Positions 34,949-45,191 are shown, counted from the first letter of the stretch. The stretch: DNA of 64,000 bases from Gammaproteobacteria bacterium (GCA_030427485.1 JAUICG010000006.1:1-64000), one strand, 5' to 3'. The notes: generated from the sequence alone by a model not told the origin. Program-made: numbers and translations.

Positions 34949-36261
34949 CCCTGGCGAGCGCCGCCGCGCCGGCCGCGCCGCGGTCGGCGGGAGCTCCCGG
35001 CGTCCCGTCTGCGCCCGGCGGCTGCGGGCCCGCTGCGTCCGGATCTGGTGGCGCCGGACGGCTTGCGCGCGGCTGGCCGCCGCGACCTCACCGGCATGCG
35101 CAGGGGCGCGCTGCGGGGCACCTCGTGAACAGGTTCAAAGCCCCCTATATAGTCGCGTGGAATATGCCGCTGGATCAGTTGCTCTATCGCGTTCAGTTGC
35201 CTGATTTCGTCCGCGCAGACCAGTGAGTACGCGCGGCCGGTGGAACCCGCGCGACCGGTGCGCCCGATGCGATGCACGTAGTCCTCCGCCACGCCGGGCA
35301 GGTCGAAGTTAAGCACCCGCGGGAGCTGCCCGATATCCAGCCCGCGCGCCGCGATGTCCGTAGCAACCAGCACGCGCACCTCACCGGCCTTGAAACCCGC
35401 CAGCGCACGCGTGCGGGCGTGCTGGCTCTTGTCGCTGTGAATCGCCAGGGCGTGGACACCCGCCTGCTCCAGGGCCTGCGCAACACGATTGGCGCCCTGC
35501 CGGGTGCGGGTGAATACGAGCACCTTCCACCAGTCGTTCTGCACGATCAGTTCCAGCAGCAGGGCGCTCTTGCGCTTTTTGTCCACCGGGTACAGGCACT
35601 GTTCCACCCCCACCGCTGTGGCATTCGCCGGTGACACCGACAATTCCAGCGGCTTGCGCAGGATCGTCCTGGCCAGGGCCCGGGTGTCACCGGAAAACGT
35701 CGCGGAGAACATCAGGTTCTGGCGCCGTGGGGGCAAGACCTCGAGGATACGGCGGATATCCTCGATAAAACCCATGTCGAGCATGCGATCCGCCTCGTCC
35801 AGCACGAGGATATCCAATGCTGTGAAGGCCAACGCGCCCTGCTGATACAAATCCAGCAGGCGCCCGGGGGTTGCCACGAGGATATCTGTGCCCTGTCGCA
35901 GCGCTGCGACCTGCGGATCGCTCTTCACCCCGCCGTATACCGCGGCGCAGCGGAGGGAGAGATAGGCAGCGTATTTCGCCACGCTGTCCGCCACCTGCGC
36001 AGCGAGTTCTCGCGTGGGCGTCAGTAGCAGCGCGCGAATCCGATGCGGTCGACCTGCGTCATCACCTTCCGACAACCGCTGCAGAACCGGCAGGGTGAAC
36101 GCGGCGGTTTTTCCGGTGCCGGTCCGCGCGGTGGCCATCAGGTCGCGGCCGGCAAGTATCGCGGGAATGGCAGCGGCCTGGATCGCCGAGGGCTTCCGGT
36201 AACCCCTGTCCGCAATCGCTTGCAACAGGGGGGCCGAAAGACCGAGCTGGTCAAATCTCAT
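34942..36261 (-). CDS. rhlE: DEAD-box RNA helicase RhlE
   Basis: ATP-dependent RNA helicase of ribosome assembly/RNA decay, 439 residues. The Q-motif (FDQLGLS, then SAIQAAAIP), Walker A TARTGTGKT, DEAD box LVLDEADRMLD, SAT (MFSATF) and HRIGRTGRAG are intact. The C-terminal about 60 residues form an Arg/Gly/Ser-rich basic tail, typical of RhlE proteins and probably RNA-binding. Its 3' end overlaps the 3' end of the acyl-CoA synthetase by 7 nt in convergent orientation. Confidence 0.94.
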   Translation of the reverse strand: MRFDQLGLSAPLLQAIADRGYRKPSAIQAAAIPAILAGRDLMATARTGTGKTAAFTLPVLQRLSEGDDAGRPHRIRALLLTPTRELAAQVADSVAKYAAYLSLRCAAVYGGVKSDPQVAALRQGTDILVATPGRLLDLYQQGALAFTALDILVLDEADRMLDMGFIEDIRRILEVLPPRRQNLMFSATFSGDTRALARTILRKPLELSVSPANATAVGVEQCLYPVDKKRKSALLLELIVQNDWWKVLVFTRTRQGANRVAQALEQAGVHALAIHSDKSQHARTRALAGFKAGEVRVLVATDIAARGLDIGQLPRVLNFDLPGVAEDYVHRIGRTGRAGSTGRAYSLVCADEIRQLNAIEQLIQRHIPRDYIGGFEPVHEVPRSAPLRMPVRSRRPAARKPSGATRSGRSGPAAAGRRRDAGSSRRPRRGRRGGARQGQ

Positions 36262-36273
36262 GGAGGCCGCGCG

Positions 36274-36801
36274 TCAACCCGCTGTCGGGTCGGGCGGGAA
36301 ATCCGCGAGGACAGCCTGCGCTGCTTTCTGGCGATACTGCGCGGCCTCCTCCGTATCCGGCTGGTTGCGCATATTCGAGTGCAGCGTCGCGCGCCAGACT
36401 GACTGCAGCATCACGGGATCGATCATGTTGACATACAGCGTGCCCCCGGTGATCTGCTGGGTCGCGGGGTCGAACGTCGCGACCTCGTCTTTCTCCGGCG
36501 GCAGGAATTTCCAGGACAGGAAGATATCGGCATCTGCGTTGGTGGGCACCACCTGGAAGCCGCGGCGCAGCAATTCGGCGCTCAGGGCGAGATTGATCCG
36601 GCTGATCTGTTCATCGCTGGTCATCATGGTGGCGAGCGTGTCCCGGGCGATCGGCTGGATCGCCACCTTGTGGACGCCGCTGAAATCGTAACTGTGGTTG
36701 TAATCTGTACTGACCTGCAGATCGGACGGCATCGCGGCGCAGGCTGCAAGCAACAGAGCAAGACAAAAGCCCGTAAACACCCGGCGGCTTCTATATAACA
36801 T
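36274..36801 (-). CDS. DUF4136 lipoprotein
   Basis: A 175-residue outer-membrane-type lipoprotein. The ATG at 36801 gives a signal peptide ending LALLLAACAAM, a good lipobox. The mature sequence DYNHSYDFSGVHKVAI and the pattern EELLRRGFQVV-like (here LSAELLRRGFQVVPT) match DUF4136 proteins of unknown function. It lies 12 bp upstream of rhlE on the same strand, which suggests cotranscription, and has a separate leader toward the divergent hydrolase gene. Confidence 0.8.
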   Translation of the reverse strand: MLYRSRRVFTGFCLALLLAACAAMPSDLQVSTDYNHSYDFSGVHKVAIQPIARDTLATMMTSDEQISRINLALSAELLRRGFQVVPTNADADIFLSWKFLPPEKDEVATFDPATQQITGGTLYVNMIDPVMLQSVWRATLHSNMRNQPDTEEAAQYRQKAAQAVLADFPPDPTAG

Positions 36802-36991
36802 ACAATCTCCTGAACCGGTCTCCCGGACGTTGCGAATATTCTTGCCGGCAAAGTCGACTGTCAACGGCGCGCATAACGGGATTGTCAGCCAAACGCCCTG
36901 CCGTGAAACAAACCCGGCCATGCGCTTGGATCACTGTGCGATTAAACCTATATTGTTGTTGGATGCCAACAGCTACAAGGAAAAATTGCCA

Positions 36992-38419
36992 TTGAAAACA
37001 CCCGCACGGAATTCAGGCCTTGCCACACTCCTGTGCACGCTAATCCTGCTCTGCGGCTGTGGCAGTGACGAACTGATGCCCTGGCATACGGAAATCCTGC
37101 AGGGGGAGTACTCCGGGGAAGTGGCCGGCGACATCACCAACCTTGACGACTATTTGCGACTGGAGGAGGCGCTGTTCACCGAACTGCGGCAGCGAATCTA
37201 CGCCAGGTCCGCCACAGGCCCCGCCGGGGTCCTGCAGCGCTACAGCACGGGCAGTCTCGCGGATCCGGAGCGGCGACAGCCCGACTGGAACAGAACGTTT
37301 GAACTGCGCCATGACGCTCCCCGCGCCGGTGTGCTGTTACTCCACGGCATGTCGGATTCTCCCTACAGCCTGCGCGCCCTGGGCGAAACGCTGCAGCGGC
37401 GCGGCTACACCGTGCTCGGCCTGCGCATGCCGGGCCACGGAACCCTGCCGTCCGGTCTGCTCGACCTGCAGTGGCGGGACATGGCCGCCGTGGTCCGGCT
37501 CGGCATGATGCACCTGGCGCAGCGAGCGTCCGGTCGGCCGCTGTACATAGTCGGTTACTCCACGGGCGCTGCGCTGGCGCTGGACTATGTACTGGACTAC
37601 TCATCTTCTCCCGAAGGACAGGCGACACTGCCGGCGGTCGCCCGCCTGGTGCTGATCTCCCCCGCGATCGGTGTCAGTCCGGCGGCGGCCCTGGCGAAGT
37701 GGAGCCGCCGGTTGTCGCACCTGCCGGGGCTGGATAGACTGGCCTGGCTGGACATAGCACCCGAGTTCGACCCGTACAAGTACAATTCCTTCGCGACCAA
37801 CGCGGCCGAGCAGGTCTACGAGATCACCCGCTCTGTGGCCGATCGACTGGCGAAGCGAACCGCCGCCGACCCGCCCCTACCGCCAATGCTCGTTCTGAAA
37901 TCCACTGTCGATGACACTGTCTCCAACAACGCGGTGGTCGACCGGCTGTTGTTGAAACTGCCCCCGGAGCGCGACGAACTGGTGGTATTCGATATCAATC
38001 GCTTTGCCGCCAATACCAGCTTGCTGGTGAGGGACCCCGGCCCCTTCACCGCCAGACTGATAGCCGACCAACAACTGCCGTTCACACTCACACTGGTGAC
38101 CAATTCAAGCAGCGACAGCCGCGCGGTTTCCGCATACACAAAATTACCCTACGCAGCGGGCCACTCCCGCAGGGAAGACCTCGCTCAGGCCTGGCCCGCG
38201 GCTGTGTTCTCGCTCTCTCATGTGGCCCTGCCATTTCCGCCCACTGATCCCCTGTACGGGCAGCGTCGCCCGGCGGATGGTGCGCAGATATTCCTGGGAC
38301 AACAGGCAATGCAGGGCGAGCGAGGGGTGTTGAAAATACCGGGGGACTTCCTGCTGCGACTGCGTCACAACCCCTTCTACCAGTACCAGCTTGAGCGTGT
38401 GCTGCAATGGCTGCAGTAA
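36992..38419 (+). CDS. alpha/beta hydrolase, probable lipoprotein
   Basis: A 475-residue hydrolase. The start is uncertain: a TTG at 36992 has AAGGA 10 nt upstream and puts a signal peptide ending LCGCGSDE at the N-terminus, while an ATG at 36920 in the same frame would lengthen the protein by 24 residues. Catalytic features: oxyanion region LLLHGMSDSPYS, nucleophile motif GYSTGAA and the acid region KSTVDDTV. The substrate is not indicated; the family includes esterases and lipases. It diverges from the DUF4136 lipoprotein gene. Confidence 0.75.
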   Translation: MKTPARNSGLATLLCTLILLCGCGSDELMPWHTEILQGEYSGEVAGDITNLDDYLRLEEALFTELRQRIYARSATGPAGVLQRYSTGSLADPERRQPDWNRTFELRHDAPRAGVLLLHGMSDSPYSLRALGETLQRRGYTVLGLRMPGHGTLPSGLLDLQWRDMAAVVRLGMMHLAQRASGRPLYIVGYSTGAALALDYVLDYSSSPEGQATLPAVARLVLISPAIGVSPAAALAKWSRRLSHLPGLDRLAWLDIAPEFDPYKYNSFATNAAEQVYEITRSVADRLAKRTAADPPLPPMLVLKSTVDDTVSNNAVVDRLLLKLPPERDELVVFDINRFAANTSLLVRDPGPFTARLIADQQLPFTLTLVTNSSSDSRAVSAYTKLPYAAGHSRREDLAQAWPAAVFSLSHVALPFPPTDPLYGQRRPADGAQIFLGQQAMQGERGVLKIPGDFLLRLRHNPFYQYQLERVLQWLQ

Positions 38420-38446
38420 TCGCGCAACAGCGAAGCTCCCGGGTGT

Positions 38447-39367
38447 TCAGGCAATTTTCGCCAACTGCGAGAACAGGCTCCGGATGTAACCGGGTCTGTC
38501 CTGACAGGGGTAGCTTATCTGCTTTTCCGCCAGTTCGCGCTTCAACGCGGCGAGGCGGTAGTGGGGTACAGCCGGGAACGCATGGTGTATCGCATGCAGG
38601 TGGAAGTGGCAGGGCGAGATTAAAAAGTGTTCCAGCCAGTTGGGGTGGTAATCGAACAGCCGCACATCGGGGCCCGATTCTTCGTCGGGATCATTGTGCT
38701 CCAGCCAGGCGCGCACCCCAATCAAGGTACTTGTCAGCGTAAACAGCGGCAGCAACCAGAAGACAAAGTACATCCACCAGGAGAAGCACACTGATATCAG
38801 CGCAAACAGCACAAGCTGGGTGACCGCCACCAGGGCGAACTCCCTGGCCGGACTCTCATCCTGCTTCTCCATCAGCATCGGCGGGGTTTTGCGGGTTACC
38901 AGCGCGAGAATATTGACAACAAGGAAAGCGCCAAACAGCTTTCCCAGGAAAAACCTGTACACCGCGGGCGCGGATTCATACTGTCGACCCTGGTAGTTCC
39001 CCCAGTCGGGATCGACCCTTGTGCCAACACTGCGGTGATGCTCGAGATGCCGCTGCCGGTAATTCTGGTACGGCACGCCCAATGGGTAGCTGTAGAAGAA
39101 GCCGCCCACAATACTGTTCAGTCTCCTGGTGGTGAACACCTTGTAGTGAAAGGTCTCGTGTCCGAGGCTCGCCAGGGAATTCTGCAAGCCGGCAATGATC
39201 AACATGGCGAGGATCGCCAGCAGAATGCTCTGCGTGTGATAAACCGCGTAAAAGACCAGCAGGATCGCACCCCAGTGAACCGCCAGGTCGAGGAATCCAC
39301 GCCAGTTGGAGATGCGGTTATAGGCCTGGATTATCTGTTGTTTCTCGACTGCGCTCACGTTGCCCAC
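38447..39367 (-). CDS. membrane fatty acid desaturase/hydroxylase
   Basis: Di-iron membrane desaturase, 306 residues. The three His boxes are present: HETFH near residue 70, HLEHH near residue 106 and HAIHH near residue 263, with two hydrophobic hairpins between them. The family introduces double bonds or hydroxyls into fatty acyl chains, carotenoids or sphingoid bases; the exact substrate is unknown. Its ATG abuts the stop of the methyltransferase upstream, so the two form an operon. A lipid-modification pathway with the methyltransferase is a reasonable inference. Confidence 0.87.
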   Translation of the reverse strand: MGNVSAVEKQQIIQAYNRISNWRGFLDLAVHWGAILLVFYAVYHTQSILLAILAMLIIAGLQNSLASLGHETFHYKVFTTRRLNSIVGGFFYSYPLGVPYQNYRQRHLEHHRSVGTRVDPDWGNYQGRQYESAPAVYRFFLGKLFGAFLVVNILALVTRKTPPMLMEKQDESPAREFALVAVTQLVLFALISVCFSWWMYFVFWLLPLFTLTSTLIGVRAWLEHNDPDEESGPDVRLFDYHPNWLEHFLISPCHFHLHAIHHAFPAVPHYRLAALKRELAEKQISYPCQDRPGYIRSLFSQLAKIA

Positions 39368-40351
39368 CTAACCGGCCACCGGCTTGCGGAGGATAAAATC
39401 CATATGACTGGTATTTGCAATCTTTGACTGCAGCAGGGACAGCGGCGCGAAAAGCAGAGTCAGGGGACCCTGCAGCGGCTCTTTGGTCGCCAGGTACTTA
39501 CGCCCCACTCGCTCACTCCAGGACCAGAGCAGCGAGGCCGCCCACTGCGTGGCGGCGGAGGGTGAACTGGACAGTTCCACCACTTCGAATCCGGCCTTTA
39601 CCGCATGCTGTCGCATGCTTGCCTTGTCGAAGACCACCAGGTGGTGCGGCAAGTGCCACTGCGTCCAGTGATCCCTGAACACGCGGGCCTCCAGGCAATC
39701 GCTGTCGGGGGTTTGCCCATACACAATACCACCGGGCTCCAGAAGCGTGTAGATCTTCTCGAGCAGGCTCAACGGACTGCGGACGTGTTCGATTACGTGG
39801 TTCATGAAAAATATACCCACGGACTCCCTACTGACCTTTTCCAGCAGGTCTTCGTCATTGGCAACCACCGCCTCAAAACCCGCCTCCTGCACGATCCTTA
39901 CCAGCGCCGGATCGATCTCGGAGCCTGTCAGTTTCCAGGGGGCATTCGCCATCTTCAGCAGTCGCAACCAGGGCCCGGACCCGCAGCCGTAATCGAACAG
40001 GGTACAGGTATCCGAGGGAGCGACTTTACGCAGTTTTTTTACCAGGAGTTTCGCACTCAGGGTCGTCAGCAACTTTACGATGAACCCGCGCTCACTGATC
40101 GGCACGTAGCAGAAGTAATCGCTGTCGTAAAACTTGCCTATGTCCTCGGGCGTTGGCTGGATGCGCTGGTAGTTGAGCCTGCAGTCGTGACACTTCACCA
40201 TCTGGAACAGCATCGTGTCGTAGGGCGCATCCACTTTCGCACCGGTCACATCAGCCATGGGCCCGGTTACCGGAGAATAGTTATCGCTGCCGCAGAAGGG
40301 ACAGGAGATTTCGTCCCGGATGCCATCGGCAGTCAATATCGGTGGAACCAT
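39368..40351 (-). CDS. class I SAM-dependent methyltransferase with N-terminal zinc-ribbon
   Basis: A protein of 327 residues. I chose the ATG at 40351 since the longer upstream part has no domain. Two CxxC pairs, CPFCG near residue 17 and CHDC near residue 55, form an N-terminal zinc-ribbon-like module, as in methyltransferases of the UbiE/hypothetical-sugar type. The SAM fold is LFDYGCGSGPWLRLL, with the motif-II acidic GSEIDPAL and NHVIEHVRSPLSLLEKI. The substrate is unknown. The gene sits directly upstream of the desaturase with no gap, suggesting joint action on a lipid or polyketide. Confidence 0.8.
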   Translation of the reverse strand: MVPPILTADGIRDEISCPFCGSDNYSPVTGPMADVTGAKVDAPYDTMLFQMVKCHDCRLNYQRIQPTPEDIGKFYDSDYFCYVPISERGFIVKLLTTLSAKLLVKKLRKVAPSDTCTLFDYGCGSGPWLRLLKMANAPWKLTGSEIDPALVRIVQEAGFEAVVANDEDLLEKVSRESVGIFFMNHVIEHVRSPLSLLEKIYTLLEPGGIVYGQTPDSDCLEARVFRDHWTQWHLPHHLVVFDKASMRQHAVKAGFEVVELSSSPSAATQWAASLLWSWSERVGRKYLATKEPLQGPLTLLFAPLSLLQSKIANTSHMDFILRKPVAG

Positions 40352-40502
40352 CGCTGTGAGCTCGCCCTGAAAAACAGGCGCAATGATAGCACGTTGCAAA
40401 TAGACGCACATCGCCGCGCGGGACTGCGGCCGTCGCCATCGGCGCTTCCGCAAGTCCTGGCGGCGCGACCTGTCCCCCGCGTCACGCCGTCATTCTTGCG
40501 CG

Positions 40503-41276
40503 TCAGGTCTCTACAAAGGCCCGCTCGATCACGTAGTGCGCAGCGTCGCCGTGGCGCGACTCTTCGAAGCCGCGACTGTTGAGCAGCGCACAGATATCCT
40601 TGAGCATGCTGGGACTGCCACAGATCATGAACCGGTCACGTACCGGATCAATCGGCGGCAGACCGATATCGTCGGACAACTTGCCGCTGCGCAAAAGGTC
40701 AGTTAGGCGCCCGTTGTTCTCGAACTTTTCACGCGTCACTGTCGGGTAGTAGATCAGCTTGTCGCGCACTGCGTCACCGAGGTATTCGTGACTGGGTAAA
40801 TGCTCGGTGATGAGTTCACGGTACGCCAGCTCCTCGGTGTAGCGGCAACCGTGCGTCAGTACGATCTTGTCGTAGTGCTCGTAGATTTCCGGGTCGCGAA
40901 TAATGCTGAGAAACGGCGCCAGCCCGGTACCGGTAGCGATGAGGTACAGGTGCTTGCCGGGAAGCAGGTTGTCCTGCACCAGCGTCCCGGTCGACTTGCT
41001 GTTCACCAGCAGGCCATCGCCCACCTTGATCCCCTGCAGCCTGGATGTCAGGGGGCCGTCGGGTACCTTGATGCTGAAAAACTCCAGTTCGTCCTCGTAA
41101 TTCGCACTGGCCAGGCTGTAGGCTCGCATCAACGGCTTGCCCTCCACTTCCAGTCCGATCATCGTGAAGTGCCCGTTCTTGAACCGGAACCCGGCGTTGC
41201 GTGTCGTCTTGAAACTGAACAGCCGGTCCGTCCAGTGGTGAACCGACGTTACTTCTTCTCTCAATACATGTGCCAT
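40503..41276 (-). CDS. fpr: ferredoxin-NADP reductase
   Basis: FAD-containing ferredoxin/flavodoxin-NADP+ reductase, 257 residues. I chose the ATG at 41276, giving MAHVLREEVTSV, the common start of the subclass IA/Azotobacter-type Fpr. FAD motif MRAYSLAS, NADP-binding LIATGTGLAPFLSII and the C-terminal end VIERAFVET are visible. It is transcribed divergently from a LysR-type regulator 110 bp away, the arrangement of fpr and finR in pseudomonads, where FinR activates fpr under oxidative stress. That regulation is likely but inferred here. Confidence 0.93.
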   Translation of the reverse strand: MAHVLREEVTSVHHWTDRLFSFKTTRNAGFRFKNGHFTMIGLEVEGKPLMRAYSLASANYEDELEFFSIKVPDGPLTSRLQGIKVGDGLLVNSKSTGTLVQDNLLPGKHLYLIATGTGLAPFLSIIRDPEIYEHYDKIVLTHGCRYTEELAYRELITEHLPSHEYLGDAVRDKLIYYPTVTREKFENNGRLTDLLRSGKLSDDIGLPPIDPVRDRFMICGSPSMLKDICALLNSRGFEESRHGDAAHYVIERAFVET

Positions 41277-41333
41277 GGCGATACCCGCTTGAATAACCTG
41301 ACACGGACGATAAAACACTTCCTTTAATCGGTA

Positions 41334-41357
41334 AAACGAGTATATTTGATTACGTTT
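41334..41357. promoter_or_regulatory. candidate LysR-regulator binding dyad between fpr and LysR gene
   Basis: In the A/T-rich divergent region the arms AAACG (41334-41338) and CGTTT (41353-41357) are separated by 14 bp. Nested GATAAA/TTTATC-like sequences also occur nearby. The dyad is in the place expected for a LysR-type activator site. The arms are short, so this is tentative. Confidence 0.35.
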
Positions 41358-41386
41358 ATCGTTTTTTTAGATATATGAGGCCAGCC

Positions 41387-42289
41387 ATGCGCTACAGCCT
41401 GCGGCAACTTGAGGTATTTCTCGCCACGGCGCGTTTCGAGAATGTCACGCGTGCCGCGGACGCGTTGGCCATGTCCCAGTCCGCCGCCAGTGGTTCGCTG
41501 CGCGAGCTGGAAAGCCAGTTCGGGATAAAACTGTTCGACCGACTGGGCAAGCGGCTGCGCCTCAGCGAACTGGGGCAGCAGTTGCGCCCGCAGGCCGAGA
41601 ACCTGCTGGAGCAGGCCAGGGCCCTGGAACAGGCGCTGGCCGGAGAGGACGTGATCGGTCGACTGCATGTCGGGGCGACGCTGACCATCGGCAACTATAT
41701 CGCTGTCGGCATGATCGCCGATTTCCGCGCGCGGCACCCGCACGCCGACATCGCATTGCGCGTGGCCAATACCGAGGCCATCGCCGCGCAAGTGGCCGGT
41801 TTCGAACTGGATATGGGCCTCATCGAGGGCGAACTCCAGCATCCCGACCTCGACATCGTGCACTGGCGCCAGGATGAGCTGGTGGTTTTCGCCGCCCCCG
41901 GTCACCCGCTGGCGCGCGCCGCGGCGGTGTCCGATGCCGAGTTGCTGGCGCTCCCGTGGATTGTGCGCGAACGCGGTTCGGGCACGCGGCAGGCCTTCGA
42001 ACGCTCCATGCACGGCATACTGACGGACCTGCATATCGCAATGGAATTGCAGCATACGGAGGCCATCAAGCGCGCGGTTGAGGCAGGCCTGGGTGTAGGC
42101 TGCCTGTCACGCGTGTGCCTGGCGGATGCGTTCAGCCGCGGCTCACTGGTGCCGCTGGCGGTACCGACGCGCGACTTTCGCCGCGAGTGGTTCCTGATAA
42201 CGCACCGTGAGAAATTCCACAGCGCCGGCCTCAGGGAGTGGATCGCCCTGTGCCGCGAACGATGGGCGATCGCCGTGGAGCCCGATTGA
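41387..42289 (+). CDS. LysR-family transcriptional regulator, FinR-like
   Basis: LysR-type activator of about 300 residues. The winged-helix part begins MRYSLRQLEVFLATARFENV and continues with the recognition helix SQSAASGSLRELE. The effector domain follows (VGATLTIGNYIAV, PWIVRERGSGTRQAFE). Two ATGs are possible at 41375 and 41387; the second has GAGG 6 nt upstream, so I chose it. It diverges from fpr, which suggests that it controls fpr, as FinR does in Pseudomonas. No other candidate target is adjacent. Confidence 0.88.
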   Translation: MRYSLRQLEVFLATARFENVTRAADALAMSQSAASGSLRELESQFGIKLFDRLGKRLRLSELGQQLRPQAENLLEQARALEQALAGEDVIGRLHVGATLTIGNYIAVGMIADFRARHPHADIALRVANTEAIAAQVAGFELDMGLIEGELQHPDLDIVHWRQDELVVFAAPGHPLARAAAVSDAELLALPWIVRERGSGTRQAFERSMHGILTDLHIAMELQHTEAIKRAVEAGLGVGCLSRVCLADAFSRGSLVPLAVPTRDFRREWFLITHREKFHSAGLREWIALCRERWAIAVEPD

Positions 42290-42331
42290 CGGCGGGACGC
42301 CCACAAACGGGAGCGGGCCAGGCACAGGGCC

Positions 42332-43945
42332 TCAGGACACGCTGGCCAGTCGCTCGGCGGCCTGCTGGCTCGACAGGTACTCGTCATAGCTGCCCTGGAA
42401 ATCCACCAGTGCGCCATCCCTGATTTCGATAATGCGCGTCGCCAGCGACGACACGAACTCACGATCGTGGCTGACAAATATCAGCGTGCCGTCGTAGTGC
42501 TCCAGCGCCAGGTTCAATGCTTCAATGCTCTCCATGTCCAGGTGGTTGGTCGGCTCGTCCAGCACCAGCACGTTGGCATCCTGCATCATCATCCTGCCGA
42601 ACAGCAGGCGGTTCTTCTCGCCGCCTGAGCAGACGCTGACCCGCTTCCTGAAATCGTCTGAAGAGAACAGCAGGCGACCGAGTGTCGCGCGCACAATCTG
42701 GTCATCGTGGCCGGGTTTACGCCACTGGCTCATCCAGTCAAAGAGATTCAGCTCGCAGTCGAAGTCACGGGTGCTGTCCTGGGGACAGTAGCCGAGGCGA
42801 GCGTTCTCTGCCCATTTCACGCTGCCGCTGTGGGGCGAGATTTCACCCATCAAGCAGCGCAGGAAGGTGGTTTTGCCCGCACCGTTTTCACCGATGACCG
42901 CCAGGCGCGACCCGGCTTCCAGCATCATGCTGCCGTTTTCAAACAATGGCCCCTCATCAAAACCGTGGCCCAGTTTGTCCAGCACGAGCGCCTGACGGTG
43001 CAGCTTCTTCTCCTGTTGAAAGCGAATATAGGGGCTCACGCGACTGGAGGGCTTGATCTCGTCCAGCTTGATTTTCTCGATGCGCCTGGCGCGCGAGGTC
43101 GCCTGCTTGGCCTTCGAGGCATTGGCCGAAAAACGGCTGACAAACTGCTGCAGCTCGGCTATTTCGGCGCTCTTCTTCGCGTTCTGCAGCTGCAGGCGTT
43201 CACGCGCGGCTGTCGAAGCGCTCATGAAATCGTCGTAATTGCCGGGGTAAACCCGCAGCTCACCGTAATCGATATCGGCCATATGCGTACACACCGCATT
43301 CAGGAAGTGGCGGTCGTGCGAGATGATGATCATCGTGCACTTGCGCTCGTTCAGCATGTTCTCCAGCCAGCGGATGGTATCGATATCCAGGTTGTTGGTC
43401 GGTTCATCCAGCAACAGGATATCCGGGTCCGAAAACAGCGCCTGCGCCAGCAGCACGCGCAGCTTCCACCCGGGCGCGACCTCGCTCATCGGCCCATAGT
43501 GCAGCGCCTGCGCGATACCGGCTCCCATCAGAATCTCTCCGGCGCTGCTCTCGGCGCTGTAACCATCCAGCTCCGCAAACCGCACTTCGAGCTCGGCAAC
43601 CTTCATGCCATCCTCTTCCGTCATCTCGGGCAGCGCATAGATGCGATCACGCTCCCGCTTCACCGCCCACAGCTCTTCATGCCCCATCATCACCGTGTCG
43701 ATGACCGTGTACTGCTCGTAGGCGAACTGGTCCTGGTTCAGTTTGCCCAGGCGCTCGTTGGGCGCAATGGATACATTGCCGGCAGTCGGAGCCAGGCTGC
43801 CGTCCAGTATTTTCAGGAACGTCGACTTGCCGCAGCCGTTGGCACCGATCAGGCCGTAGCGATTGCCGTCGCCGAACTTGACCGAGATGTTTTCAAACAG
43901 GGGCCTGGCGGCGAACTGCATGGTGATATTGGCGGTAGAGATCAA
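42332..43945 (-). CDS. ybiT: ABC-F ATPase YbiT
   Basis: Soluble ABC-F ribosome-associated ATPase, 537 residues, close to E. coli YbiT (about 530). I chose the TTG at 43945 because it follows GGAA and gives a start directly before [19 protein letters not shown], the conserved YbiT beginning; the longer frame lacks resemblance. Two ATPase domains: Walker [10 protein letters not shown] with signature region, Walker [12 protein letters not shown], linker [19 protein letters not shown], then GENGAGKTT and [12 protein letters not shown]. The two domains probably act on ribosome-bound translation events. It diverges from the Tat-SDR gene, with their leaders adjacent. Confidence 0.93.
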   Translation of the reverse strand: MISTANITMQFAARPLFENISVKFGDGNRYGLIGANGCGKSTFLKILDGSLAPTAGNVSIAPNERLGKLNQDQFAYEQYTVIDTVMMGHEELWAVKRERDRIYALPEMTEEDGMKVAELEVRFAELDGYSAESSAGEILMGAGIAQALHYGPMSEVAPGWKLRVLLAQALFSDPDILLLDEPTNNLDIDTIRWLENMLNERKCTMIIISHDRHFLNAVCTHMADIDYGELRVYPGNYDDFMSASTAARERLQLQNAKKSAEIAELQQFVSRFSANASKAKQATSRARRIEKIKLDEIKPSSRVSPYIRFQQEKKLHRQALVLDKLGHGFDEGPLFENGSMMLEAGSRLAVIGENGAGKTTFLRCLMGEISPHSGSVKWAENARLGYCPQDSTRDFDCELNLFDWMSQWRKPGHDDQIVRATLGRLLFSSDDFRKRVSVCSGGEKNRLLFGRMMMQDANVLVLDEPTNHLDMESIEALNLALEHYDGTLIFVSHDREFVSSLATRIIEIRDGALVDFQGSYDEYLSSQQAAERLASVS

Positions 43946-44165
43946 CGGGCTATTCCTGATACAGAAGGTGTGTTTGGGTATGACTGCGAGGAGGGTTTTC
44001 AACAGGGTGCGTACTTTAGAGATATTGTGGCAGGAAATCGACCCCCTGCCGGCGGTAATAGTCCAACAACCCGGGGTTTGTCTACACAATGTCGCAAAGG
44101 TTGTCCGGAATTCGTGTCTCGCCCTGTCGTATACTGGCCTGCAATGCGAGCAGGAGACCTGCACC

Positions 44166-45191
44166 ATGTCCAACGAACACCTTCACCGCCGCCAGTTCAT
44201 GCAGTACATGGCAACCGCGGGAATTCTCGCCGCCCTGCCCCGCGCGGCACTGGCCCAGATCATCACGCGCCAACCGCCGCGCAGTCCCTTCAACAGCAAC
44301 TCCACCGCCGAGGAGGTCACGGAGGGCCTGGACCTCAACGGCCTTACCATCGCCATTACCGGAGCGAATTCAGGGCTCGGTTATGAAACCATGCGGGTGC
44401 TCGCCCTGCGCGGCGCCCATATCATCGGCATCGCCCGTACCCAGGCGAAAGCGGACGCCGCCTGCGCCAGTATCGCGGGCGAGACGACGCCGCTGTTCCT
44501 GGATCTGGCCGACTGGGACTCGGTGGTGCGCTGCGCCGAGACCATTCGCGCGATGCATACCCCGCTGGACGGCCTCATCACCAATGCGGGCATTATGGCG
44601 CTGCCCGAACTGGAACGGGTGAACGGCGTGGAGAAGCAGTTCGCGGTCAATCACCTGGGGCATTTCATCCTGATCAACCAGTTGCGCGCGCCGGTGCTGG
44701 CCGCGCCACAGGGTCGGTTCACGATACTGAGTTCCGCCGCCCATCGTCGCGCCGACAAGGGTATCGAGTTCGACAATCTCGACGGCAGCCGGTTCTACGA
44801 CCCCTGGACGGCCTATGGCGTTTCGAAGCTGGCCAACGCGCTATGTGCCCGGGAGTTGGCGGCGCAGATTTCCCACACCGAGGCCACGGCCAACAGCGTG
44901 CACCCCGGCGTGATCGGCACCAACTTGCTGCAATACCTGCCCGCCTGGCAGCAATGGGCCGCGAAATACCTGGGCTGGCTGTTCCTGAAGACTGTTGAAG
45001 AAGGGGCTGCAACTACCTGTTATGTGGCCACCAGCCCCGAACTGGTTGACGTACGCGGCTTCTATTTCGCGGACTGCAACGTGGACAAGGGCGACACGCC
45101 CTATATGCAGGATGACGCGATGGCGGCAACACTGTGGCAGGTATCAACGGAATTGACCCGGGATTACCTGCCCGACGACCAGGATAGCTGA
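44166..45191 (+). CDS. short-chain dehydrogenase with Tat-type signal peptide
   Basis: SDR oxidoreductase, 341 residues, with [16 protein letters not shown] (twin-arginine motif RRQFM) followed by a hydrophobic stretch ending PRAALA, typical of Tat export. The body carries the NAD(P) motif [10 protein letters not shown] near residue 65, NAGIMALP, and the catalytic Tyr-Lys region [13 protein letters not shown] 44166 has AGGAG 10 nt upstream. A Tat-exported SDR is unusual because most SDRs are cytoplasmic; it may fold with cofactor before export. The WW-domain-oxidoreductase-like sequence fits the SDR family acting on lipids/sterols, substrate unknown. Confidence 0.87.
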   Translation: MSNEHLHRRQFMQYMATAGILAALPRAALAQIITRQPPRSPFNSNSTAEEVTEGLDLNGLTIAITGANSGLGYETMRVLALRGAHIIGIARTQAKADAACASIAGETTPLFLDLADWDSVVRCAETIRAMHTPLDGLITNAGIMALPELERVNGVEKQFAVNHLGHFILINQLRAPVLAAPQGRFTILSSAAHRRADKGIEFDNLDGSRFYDPWTAYGVSKLANALCARELAAQISHTEATANSVHPGVIGTNLLQYLPAWQQWAAKYLGWLFLKTVEEGAATTCYVATSPELVDVRGFYFADCNVDKGDTPYMQDDAMAATLWQVSTELTRDYLPDDQDS

